Shown: positions 57,211 through 64,000 of the stretch, piece by piece
Position numbering within the stretch: position 1 is the stretch's first letter
How the letters are laid out: each line of letters starts with the position of its first letter
Source: Patulibacter brassicae
Lineage (GTDB): Bacteria; Actinomycetota; Thermoleophilia; Solirubrobacterales; Solirubrobacteraceae
Assembly: GCF_033949425.1 (NCBI RefSeq)
Contig: NZ_JAXAVX010000002.1
Location: 496,001 to 560,000 of the forward strand
Direction of reading: 5' to 3'
Length of the DNA: 64,000 nt
Notes under the pieces: generated by a model
Told to the model about the DNA's origin: nothing
Database searches by the model: none
Seen by the model: only the letters and a program-made list of their open reading frames with translations
Program-made: the position numbers and the translations under genes

Positions 57211-58962
57211 GTGCTGCTCCTCCTCCTGTTCGGCCTGCTCGCCGGGGCCGCGACCGCGCTCTCGCCCTGCGTCCTGCCGGTGCTGCCGATCGTGCTCGCG
57301 GGAGGCGCGACGGGCGGACGGCGTCGCCCGCTGGGGATCGTCCTCGGGCTCACGGGGGCCTTCACCTTCGCCACGGTGGCGCTGGTCTACGTCATCGACG
57401 CGCTCGGGCTGCCCGACGACCTGGTCCGCTCGCTGGCCATCGCCGTGCTGCTCGGCTTCGGCGTCGCGCTGGCCGCGCCGCCGCTCGCCGCGCGGCTGGA
57501 GGCCGCCATCGGTCGCCTGACGGCCGGCCGCGGCGTTCGCGCGCGCGGCGAGGGGCTCTGGTCGGGCGTGCTGCTCGGTGCCGGCCTCGGCATCGTCTAC
57601 GCGCCGTGCGCCGGGCCGATCCTCGCGGCGGTCATCACGACCACCGCGTCCCAGTCGCTGGACGCCCAGCGGCTGGCGGTGGCCCTGGCCTACGGTGCCG
57701 GCACCGGCCTCGTCCTCTACGTCCTCATGCTCGGCGGGCGACGGCTGACCCGCCCGCTGTCGCGGCGCAGCGGCCGCTTCCAGCAGGCGATGGGCGTCGT
57801 GATGGTCCTCCTCGGCGTCGCGATGGTCGGGAACCTCGACCTGCGCTTCCAGTCCGCGATCGCCGACGACCTGCCGCAGGCGCTCGTGACGCCGACCTCC
57901 GCGATCGAGCGCTCCGGTCGCGTGCGCGACGCGCTGGCGGACCTGCGCGGCGGGGACCACGGACGAGGGCCCGGCGGCTCGCCCCGCAACATCGGGCCCG
58001 AGGCGGTCCGCCGCGGCGACCGGCTGCCGCGGCTGGGCCGGGCGCCGGACTTCGTCGGCACCCAGCGCTGGTTCGACACCCCCGGGGAGCGGCCGCTGAC
58101 CCTCGCCGGCCTCCGCGGACGGGTCGTGCTCGTCGACTTCTGGACGTACACGTGCATCAACTGCCTGCGCACGATCCCGGGCCTGGAGCAGCTCGACGCC
58201 CGCTACCGACGGGCCGGTCTGACGATCGTCGGCGTCCACAGCCCCGAGTTCCCGTTCGAGCGCTCGGCGAGCAACGTCCGGGCGGCGATCGGCCGGCTCG
58301 GGATCCGCTACCCGGTCGTGCAGGACAACGACCTGGCGACCTGGAGCGCCTGGGGCAACCAGTACTGGCCGGCGTCCTACCTCGTCGACGCCACCGGCGA
58401 GGTGCGCTGGGCGCACGCGGGGGAGGGCGCCGAGGACGCCAAGGAGCAGGCGGTCCGAGCGCTGCTGGGCGAGGCCGGGCGGCCGCTCCCCTCGGCCGAG
58501 GGCGGCTTCGACGTCCCGACCGCCGATCGCGGCACCACCACGCCGGAGACGTACCTCGGGGCGCTGCGGATCCGCAGCACGCTGGCCGACACCGACGTCG
58601 GCGTCCACGACTACCCGGCCCTGCCGGCCCGGCTGCCCGCCGACGCCATGGCGCTCGCCGGGCGCTGGCGGCTGGAGGACGACCGGGCGGTGGCCGCCGG
58701 GGGCGCGCGCATCGGGTTGCGGTTCCGCGCCCGGCACGTGTACCTCGTCCTCTCCAGTCGGCGACGGGGCGCGGCCGTCCGGGTGCTGCTCGACGGCCGG
58801 CCGCTGCCGCGGGCGCGGGCGGGCGCCGACGTGCGCCACGGCGTCGTGCGGGTCGGCCAGCAGCGGCTCTACGACCTCGTCGACCTGCCCGCGGTCGCCG
58901 ACGGCCGGCTCGAGCTGCGGCTGCCGGCGGGCGTCTCCGGCTACGCGTTCACGTTCGGCTGA
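57211..58962 (+). CDS. DipZ-like fusion: CcdA-type thiol transporter, thioredoxin-like domain and C-terminal carbohydrate-binding-like domain
   Basis: 583 residues in three parts. Residues 1-220 are CcdA/DsbD-type membrane helices with Cys20 in SPCVLP and Cys133 in YAPCAGP, the electron-carrying pair. Residues about 275-420 are a TlpA-like thioredoxin domain with the Cys315-Ile-Asn-Cys318 active site in TYTCINCLRT. Residues about 430-583 form a beta-rich domain like the end of mycobacterial DipZ. It carries reducing power across the membrane to extracytoplasmic proteins. The GTG at 57211 is used although the GGAGGAGG upstream is 17 nt away, so the start is uncertain. Confidence 0.88.
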   Translation: MLLLLLFGLLAGAATALSPCVLPVLPIVLAGGATGGRRRPLGIVLGLTGAFTFATVALVYVIDALGLPDDLVRSLAIAVLLGFGVALAAPPLAARLEAAIGRLTAGRGVRARGEGLWSGVLLGAGLGIVYAPCAGPILAAVITTTASQSLDAQRLAVALAYGAGTGLVLYVLMLGGRRLTRPLSRRSGRFQQAMGVVMVLLGVAMVGNLDLRFQSAIADDLPQALVTPTSAIERSGRVRDALADLRGGDHGRGPGGSPRNIGPEAVRRGDRLPRLGRAPDFVGTQRWFDTPGERPLTLAGLRGRVVLVDFWTYTCINCLRTIPGLEQLDARYRRAGLTIVGVHSPEFPFERSASNVRAAIGRLGIRYPVVQDNDLATWSAWGNQYWPASYLVDATGEVRWAHAGEGAEDAKEQAVRALLGEAGRPLPSAEGGFDVPTADRGTTTPETYLGALRIRSTLADTDVGVHDYPALPARLPADAMALAGRWRLEDDRAVAAGGARIGLRFRARHVYLVLSSRRRGAAVRVLLDGRPLPRARAGADVRHGVVRVGQQRLYDLVDLPAVADGRLELRLPAGVSGYAFTFG

Positions 58963-59123
58963 GCCACGGCGGCCAGGCGACCCCATGGCGCGGTCGGGCG
59001 CGGCCGAGGGCGCCCTGGGGTCGCCCGGTCGCGACGTCGGCGGACGCTCGCGCGCAAGCTGCCTTGCAGTGCACCGGAGCGTGCAGGGAATCGTCCACCC
59101 CGGTGCGAACCTGGCAGACGGAC

Positions 59124-60068
59124 ATGACCGCCCCGCGCAGCACCACCGATCGTCAGCGCGCCGCCGCCCGCCGGGCCGCCGCCGCGGGCCAGACCGGCAC
59201 GCACCCCGCCGTCGCCCCAGCGGGCGCCTCGCGGGTGCCGCCGTCGCACCCCAACGCCGTCATCGAGTTCCGTGGCGTGACGAAGGCGTACGACAACACG
59301 CACGCGGGCGTCCAGGACGCGTCGTTCTCGGTCCACCGCGGCGAGTTCCTCTTCCTCATCGGGCAGACCGGCGCCGGCAAGTCGACGCTCATGAAGCTCC
59401 TGCTGAAGGAGATGGAGCCGGACTCCGGCACGATCCGCGTCGGCGGCCGCGACCTGCGCGAGATCACGCGCAAGAAGGTCCCGTTCTACCGCCGCAACCT
59501 CGGCGTCGTGTTCCAGGACTTCAAGCTCCTGCCGAACCGCACGGTCCACGACAACGTCGCCTACGCGCTGCAGGTCACGGGCGCGACCCGCAAGCAGATC
59601 CGTCGCCAGGTGCCGGACATCCTGCGCCTCACGGGCCTGTCGACGAAGCTCCACCACTACCCGCACCAGCTGTCGGGCGGCGAGCAGCAGCGCGTCTCGG
59701 TCGCGCGGGCGTTCGTGAACCACCCGCCCCTGCTGCTGGCCGACGAGCCGACGGGCAACCTCGATCCCGATACGACGATCGGGATCATGCAGCTGCTCTA
59801 CCGGATCAACAAGACCGGCACGACGGTGCTCGTGGCGACCCACGACGAGGGCATGGTCAACCGGATGCGGCGCCGCGTCATCGAGCTGCAGGCCGGCCGC
59901 ATCATCCGCGACGAGGTCGCCGGCGGCTACGGGCGCGAGGCCGTCTCCTCCGAGTCGACCGCCGAGTTCGGCGCCCTCATGCGCGGCGAGCCGGCGCCCG
60001 CCCCGCAGCGCCTGCGCCAGCGCGCGACCAGCGAGGCCGACCTCTTCGACGACGCGTTCGCCGACTGA
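59124..60068 (+). CDS. ftsE: Cell-division ATP-binding protein FtsE
   Basis: 314 residues. The ABC domain (about 45-270) has Walker A GQTGAGKSTLMKLLL, Q-loop FQDFKLLPN, signature LSGGEQQRVSVARAF and Walker B LLLADEPTGNLDPDTT, the usual FtsE wording. A basic Ala/Arg-rich extension of about 45 residues precedes it, and about 40 residues follow. Both are longer than typical FtsE (about 229). With FtsX it forms the complex that activates cell-wall hydrolases at the septum. An in-frame GTG at 59103 is an alternative start. Confidence 0.93.
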   Translation: MTAPRSTTDRQRAAARRAAAAGQTGTHPAVAPAGASRVPPSHPNAVIEFRGVTKAYDNTHAGVQDASFSVHRGEFLFLIGQTGAGKSTLMKLLLKEMEPDSGTIRVGGRDLREITRKKVPFYRRNLGVVFQDFKLLPNRTVHDNVAYALQVTGATRKQIRRQVPDILRLTGLSTKLHHYPHQLSGGEQQRVSVARAFVNHPPLLLADEPTGNLDPDTTIGIMQLLYRINKTGTTVLVATHDEGMVNRMRRRVIELQAGRIIRDEVAGGYGREAVSSESTAEFGALMRGEPAPAPQRLRQRATSEADLFDDAFAD

Positions 60069-60112
60069 GCCCGCACCCGCTCCTCCCGCACCTCGACCGC
60101 GCACCCAGACTC

Positions 60113-61015
60113 ATGAACCGCGTCAGCTTCTTCTTCAAGGAGGCGATCCGCTCGATCGGCCGCAACCCGATCCCGAGCTTCGCCGCCCTCATGGCCGTCC
60201 TGATCACCGTCCTGGTGCTCGGGGTCTTCATCCCGGCCGTCCAGCTCGCCAACGGCGCCGCCGACGACGTGCGCAGCCGCGTGCAGGTCTCGGTCTTCAT
60301 GGACAAGGACGCGTCGAAGGCCGACGTCGCCCGCGTCGCGGAGCGCCTGCGCGGCGACACCCCGCACGTGAAGAACGTCGTCTTCGTCTCCAAGGAGCAG
60401 GCGCTCAAGGAGCAGAAGAAGCAGAACCCGGAGGCCTACGAGCTGCTGGGCAACGTCAACCCGCTGCCCGACACGTTCCGGATCACGCCGGACAGCGCCG
60501 CGAACACGAACGCGCTGCTCGCGTCGCTGACCCCGAAGGGCACGAGCGGCAAGGGCTCGCCGTTCGACAAGGCGATCGGCGAGGTCAAGGCGTCGAAGTC
60601 CGAGACGAACAAGATCGTGAAGATCACCGGCGCGGTGAAGCTCTCGCTCGGCGCGCTCGCGTTCCTGCTCGTCGTCGCCTCGGTGCTGCTCATCTCGAAC
60701 ACCATCCGGCTGTCGCTCTTCTCGCGCCGTCGCGAGGTCGAGGTGATGAAGCTCGTCGGCGCGACCGACTCCTTCATCCGCTGGCCGTTCGTCATCGAGG
60801 GGCTGATCCTCGGCGCCGCCGGAGGCGCGGTGGCGATCTGCATGCTCGCGCTGGCGAAGGTCACGATCCTCAATCAGCTCGAGGGGATCGCGACGCTCAT
60901 CTCGCGGCCGGACATGATCGCCTTCGGGCCGCTCATCGGCCTGCTCGTGCTCGCCAGCGTGCTCGTCTCGGCCGCCGGCTCCGGGCTCTCGCTGCGCCGC
61001 TTCCTGCGGGTCTGA
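60113..61015 (+). CDS. ftsX: Cell-division protein FtsX
   Basis: 300 residues. The N-terminal amphipathic RVSFFFKEAIRSIGRNP and the first membrane helix (about 24-48) precede an extracellular domain (about 50-170; VSVFMDKDASKADV, NPLPDTFRI), then three C-terminal helices (about 178-200, 222-248, 270-290) flanking RLSLFSRRREVEVMKLVGATDSFIRWPF. It anchors FtsE and transmits its ATPase cycle to external peptidoglycan hydrolases. The C-terminal processing protease gene follows, as in many Gram-positives. Confidence 0.94.
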   Translation: MNRVSFFFKEAIRSIGRNPIPSFAALMAVLITVLVLGVFIPAVQLANGAADDVRSRVQVSVFMDKDASKADVARVAERLRGDTPHVKNVVFVSKEQALKEQKKQNPEAYELLGNVNPLPDTFRITPDSAANTNALLASLTPKGTSGKGSPFDKAIGEVKASKSETNKIVKITGAVKLSLGALAFLLVVASVLLISNTIRLSLFSRRREVEVMKLVGATDSFIRWPFVIEGLILGAAGGAVAICMLALAKVTILNQLEGIATLISRPDMIAFGPLIGLLVLASVLVSAAGSGLSLRRFLRV

Positions 61016-61051
61016 CCCGGGCGGGGACCGCGCCCGCCGTCCGGAGGTCCT

Positions 61052-61079
61052 GCGTACGCCGCCCCGGGGCGGCGTACGC
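61052..61079 (+). terminator. Palindromic terminator after ftsX
   Basis: Perfect 14+14 palindrome (GCGTACGCCGCCCC and complement) at 61052-61079. An RNA stem of 12 bp with a CCGG loop is expected, followed by GCCGTTCC. Confidence 0.75.
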
Positions 61080-61140
61080 CGTTCCCGGCCGACCCCGCCG
61101 CCCCGGCCCGCCGGTCCCCCCGTTCTGGCACGCTTGCCCG

Positions 61141-62373
61141 GTGTCCTTCCCGATCCGAGCGCTGCGGGCGGCCGCGGCCGCCCTCGTCCTGTTCGCCGTC
61201 GTCCTAGGGATCTTCACCGCCGGCGCCTACGTCGGCGCCCGCGACCCGGAGTCGCTGCCCGGGCCGATCCGGGACCGGGTGATCGACCGCGAGAGCGGCG
61301 GCGCGATCAACGAGGCGCTCGGCGTCATCCGCGACCTCTACTACCGCGATCCCGGCGAGGCGGCGCTCGTCGACGACGCGATCGGCGGCATGGTCGAGAA
61401 GCTCGACGACCGGTTCTCGGCGTACCTCAACCCGAAGGACTACGCCCGGTTCCAGCAGCAGCAGGACAACCGCTTCGACGGCATCGGCGTGCTCGTCGGC
61501 GAGGACCCGCTCGGGCTGCGCGTCAGCCGCGTCTACGACGACTCGCCCGCGAAGGCCGCCGGCATCCGCGCCGGCGACGTCATCACCGCGGCGGGCGGCC
61601 GCTCGCTCAAGGGCCTGAAGACCGAGGACGCCTCCGACCACGTGCGCGGGCCGGCGGGCACGAGCGTCGCGCTGGAGGTCCGGCGGGAGACCGGCGGGCG
61701 GACGCGGACGCTGCGGATCACGTCCAGGCGGGCACCGGTCCAGGTGCCGATCGTCGACTCGCGGATCTTCCGCGAGGACGGCCAGCGGATCGGCGTCGTG
61801 CGGCTGGCGCAGTTCACGAACGGGGCGACGGCCGAGGTCGGCGCCGCCATCGAGCGGATGCGCAAGAAGGGCGCCCGGCGGTTCGTCCTGGACCTGCGCT
61901 CGAACCCCGGCGGCCTCGTGACCCAGGCGCAGGGCGTGACGAGCCTCTTCGTGAAGGACAAGACGGTCGTGACGCTCAAGGGCCGGACGGTCGGCACGCA
62001 GACCTTCGAGACGGTCGGCGCGCCGATCCTGCCCGACGCGCCCCTCGTCGTCCTCGTGGATCGCGGCTCCGCGTCGGCGGCGGAGATCGTCACCGGCGCG
62101 CTGCAGGACTACGACCGCGCGGTCGTCGTCGGCACCCGCACCTACGGCAAGGGCGTCTTCCAGCGCGTCCAGCCGCTGTCCTCCGGGGGCGCGCTGGACA
62201 TCACCGCCGGGCAGTACTTCACGCCGAAGGGGCACAACCTCGGCGGCAAGGGGACGAAGCGCGGGGCGGGCATCACCCCGGACGTCCGGGTCGAGGACGA
62301 CCCGAGGACCCGACGCAACGAGGCCCTGGAGCGGGCGCTCGAGGTCGCGGCGAAGGCGAAGCCGGGACGGTGA
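61141..62373 (+). CDS. C-terminal processing peptidase (S41 family) with PDZ domain
   Basis: 410 residues. A membrane anchor or signal helix (about 9-30), an N-terminal helical part, a PDZ domain (about 105-185; GIGVLVGEDPLGLRV, SPAKAAGIRAGDVI) and the S41 protease domain. The Ser/Lys dyad is Ser312 in GSASAAE and Lys337 in RTYGKGVFQ, with the expected 25-residue spacing. It trims or degrades envelope proteins and may act on FtsEX-linked hydrolases. CACGCT (61129-61134), a variant of the local -10, ends 6 nt before the GTG. Its stop overlaps the RNase R start (GTGA). Confidence 0.93.
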   Translation: MSFPIRALRAAAAALVLFAVVLGIFTAGAYVGARDPESLPGPIRDRVIDRESGGAINEALGVIRDLYYRDPGEAALVDDAIGGMVEKLDDRFSAYLNPKDYARFQQQQDNRFDGIGVLVGEDPLGLRVSRVYDDSPAKAAGIRAGDVITAAGGRSLKGLKTEDASDHVRGPAGTSVALEVRRETGGRTRTLRITSRRAPVQVPIVDSRIFREDGQRIGVVRLAQFTNGATAEVGAAIERMRKKGARRFVLDLRSNPGGLVTQAQGVTSLFVKDKTVVTLKGRTVGTQTFETVGAPILPDAPLVVLVDRGSASAAEIVTGALQDYDRAVVVGTRTYGKGVFQRVQPLSSGGALDITAGQYFTPKGHNLGGKGTKRGAGITPDVRVEDDPRTRRNEALERALEVAAKAKPGR

Positions 62374-64000
62374 GCGGCGGCCGTCGTCCCGGCCCGCGCG
62401 GCAGCGGCGGCGGGCGCGGCAAGCGCCCGCCGGGCGGGAAGGGCAAGCGGGCCGCGGGCGGGCGCGGGCGCGGCCCGTCCGGCCCGCGGTCCGACGACGA
62501 GCGCGGACGCGGGAGCGCGGGGCGGGGGAGCCGCGCCGGCGGCCGGGACGGCGACGGCCGACGCGACGGCGGGGCGACCGACGGCGGCGGCACGGGCCGC
62601 GGGGCCCGCGGGCGCGCACCGGACCGGGGCGCCGGGGCTCCTCCCGGCGGCCGTGGCGCCGCCTCGCGCCCCGGCGCTCCGGACCTGCCGCGGGACGTCT
62701 GGCGCGATCATGCGCCGAGCGGCCGGCGGCCGGTCGTCGGCCTCGTTCGCCGGCGGGGCCGGCTGCTCGTCGCCGAGCCGCTCTTCGGGCGCGGCGAGCT
62801 CGTGGTCGTCGAGCGCGGCGGCGGGGTCCGCGAGGGCCGGATCGGCGTCTTCGTCCCGCCGCGGCGCGGCGGCCGTCGCAACGCCGGCCACCGGCTCGTC
62901 CGCGAGGTCGGCCGGCCCGACGTCGCCCGCGACGTCCTCGAGGCGCTGCTGCTGGACCGCGGGCTGCCGCGACGCGTGGCGCGCTCCGTCGCGGCGGAGG
63001 CGGAGGGCGTCGCCCAGGCGCCGCCGGCCGTCGACGTCGCGCGTCGCGACCTGCGCGACACGCCGACCTTCACGATCGATCCGGCGAGCGCCCGCGACTT
63101 CGACGACGCGATCAGCGCCGAGCGGGTCGCCGACGACGTCGTCCGGATCCACGTCCACGTCGCGGACGTCAGCGCGTTCGTCCGGCCCGGGGGAGCGCTC
63201 GACGGCGACGCGCGCTGGCGCGGCACGAGCGTCTACGTCCCGGGCACGGTCGAGCCGATGCTGCCGGAGCGGCTCTCGAACGGCGCCTGCTCGCTCGTCC
63301 CGGGCGAGGACCGGCTGGCGGTGAGCGTCGCGTTCGAGGTCGACGGGGCGGGAGCGGTGCGCCGGGCGAGCGTCGAGCGGACGCTCATCCGCTCCGACGC
63401 GCGGCTCGAGTACGACCAGGTCGACGAGATCTTCGCCGGCACGGAGCGCGCGACGGACCCGTGGGCCACGCCGCTGGCGCTCGCCCGGCAGGCCGCCGCC
63501 GCGCTGCAGCGGCGGCGCGACGCCGGCCGGCTCGCGCTCGAGGTCGAGAGCCAGGAGCCGCGCTTCGTCCTCGACGAGGAGGGCCACGTCACCGGCGTCG
63601 CCGTCGAGCGGTCCAGCGAGTCGCACCGCCTCATCGAGCACCTCATGGTCGCCGCGAACGCCGAGGTGGCGCGCCTGCTCGAGCGTGCCGGCGCCCCGGC
63701 GCTGCACCGGGTCCACGAGGCGCCGGACCCCGGACGCGTCGGCCGGCTCGCCGCGCAGCTGCGGGTGCTCGGCCTCCCGGCACCGACCTGGAGCGCCACC
63801 GACGGGCAGCCGCCGGAGGGCGAGGCCCCGGCGGCGGTCGCCGAGCTGTCGCGCCTCGTGGCCGACCACGTCCGGCGTCACGGACGGGGTGCGGCCGGCT
63901 ACGCGCCGCTCGTCCTGCGCGCGCTGCAGCAGGCGCGCTACCTGCCCGACGCGCGGGGCCACGCGGGCCTCGCGCTCGAGCACTACTGCCACTTCACCTC
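62370..64000 (+). CDS. RNase R/II family exoribonuclease, 3' end beyond the window
   Basis: 544 codons are open to the window edge. After a Gly/Arg-rich extension (residues 1 to about 95), cold-shock-like domains (about 100-200; PVVGLVRRRGRLLVAEPLF, GRIGVFVPP) lead into the RNB catalytic domain, with TFTIDPASARDFDDAISAE (Asp243, Asp245, Asp246) and IHVHVADVSAFV, YVPGTVEPMLPERLSNGACSL. It degrades RNA 3' to 5'. The GTG at 62370 overlaps the protease stop. A later start would remove the odd N-terminus, but codon use is consistent from here. Confidence 0.88.
   Translation, partial: MSGGRRPGPRGSGGGRGKRPPGGKGKRAAGGRGRGPSGPRSDDERGRGSAGRGSRAGGRDGDGRRDGGATDGGGTGRGARGRAPDRGAGAPPGGRGAASRPGAPDLPRDVWRDHAPSGRRPVVGLVRRRGRLLVAEPLFGRGELVVVERGGGVREGRIGVFVPPRRGGRRNAGHRLVREVGRPDVARDVLEALLLDRGLPRRVARSVAAEAEGVAQAPPAVDVARRDLRDTPTFTIDPASARDFDDAISAERVADDVVRIHVHVADVSAFVRPGGALDGDARWRGTSVYVPGTVEPMLPERLSNGACSLVPGEDRLAVSVAFEVDGAGAVRRASVERTLIRSDARLEYDQVDEIFAGTERATDPWATPLALARQAAAALQRRRDAGRLALEVESQEPRFVLDEEGHVTGVAVERSSESHRLIEHLMVAANAEVARLLERAGAPALHRVHEAPDPGRVGRLAAQLRVLGLPAPTWSATDGQPPEGEAPAAVAELSRLVADHVRRHGRGAAGYAPLVLRALQQARYLPDARGHAGLALEHYCHFT

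Noticed and set aside
54532..58986. 1484-codon minus-strand frame over nadA, DUF2236 and the DipZ-like gene
   Set aside because: It overlaps several genes with conserved motifs and encodes no recognisable domain. Only the M16 peptidase is real on this strand here.

Overview
This is 64 kb of very GC-rich chromosome (third codon positions almost all G or C) from an actinobacterium. I think a deep-branching member of class Thermoleophilia, of the Solirubrobacter, Conexibacter or Patulibacter type, is most likely. That assignment is inference. It rests on base composition, an actinobacterial gene order (prfA, prmC, sua5, wecA, atpI, atpBEFHAGDC), MarR/TetR regulators, a LytR-CpsA-Psr protein, and c-di-AMP and ZTP riboswitches placed as in other Actinobacteria. 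The window is mostly core chromosome and densely packed. I see no prophage, CRISPR array, transposase, rRNA or tRNA.

Layout. 0-12.4 kb is acyl-CoA metabolism and its electron transfer: a thiolase, a HAD phosphatase, a c-di-AMP-riboswitch-controlled Rpf-like cell-wall hydrolase, a MarR regulator, a two-subunit B12 acyl-CoA mutase (isobutyryl-CoA-type signature), a BioY biotin transporter, a second B12-binding subunit that is a 366-bp perfect copy of the first, ETF beta/alpha and an ETF:quinone oxidoreductase. 12.5-31 kb is translation and energy: L31, DUF1385, RF1, PrmC, Sua5, RpiB, ZTP-riboswitch-controlled glyA and WecA; then a TetR gene and a CPA1 antiporter interrupting the usual order; then the full F1Fo ATP synthase operon. 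31-39 kb is envelope-sugar metabolism: M20 peptidase, LCP, UDP-glucose dehydrogenase, two sugar-nucleotide pyrophosphorylases and PGI/PMI, with a 159-bp long palindrome in the only gene-free stretch over 300 bp. 39-45 kb holds a DHFR-like reductase, CtaG, ComF, a GroES-like protein, HPF and SecA. 45-57 kb holds sulfite reductase (cysJI, minus strand), RF2, an acyl-CoA dehydrogenase, a HAD phosphatase, nadC-nadA, an M16 peptidase and a DUF2236 protein. 57-64 kb holds a DipZ-like thiol-redox protein, FtsE-FtsX, a C-terminal processing protease and the start of RNase R.

Expression signals are very regular. In 18 places a TANNNT (-10-like) hexamer ends only 6-10 bases before a start codon, with no Shine-Dalgarno sequence. 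This implies that leaderless transcription is common here. A minority of genes (thiolase, etfB, atpE, hpf and others) have conventional Shine-Dalgarno leaders. Terminators are long GC hairpins without U tracts.

The most unusual items are the perfect duplication of the B12-binding subunit with foreign-looking codon use, the 159-bp symmetric palindrome with a collapsed-end relative behind the mutase operon, an ETF-QO lacking one expected Fe-S cysteine, and an array of GTGGTCCG half-sites upstream of bioY.
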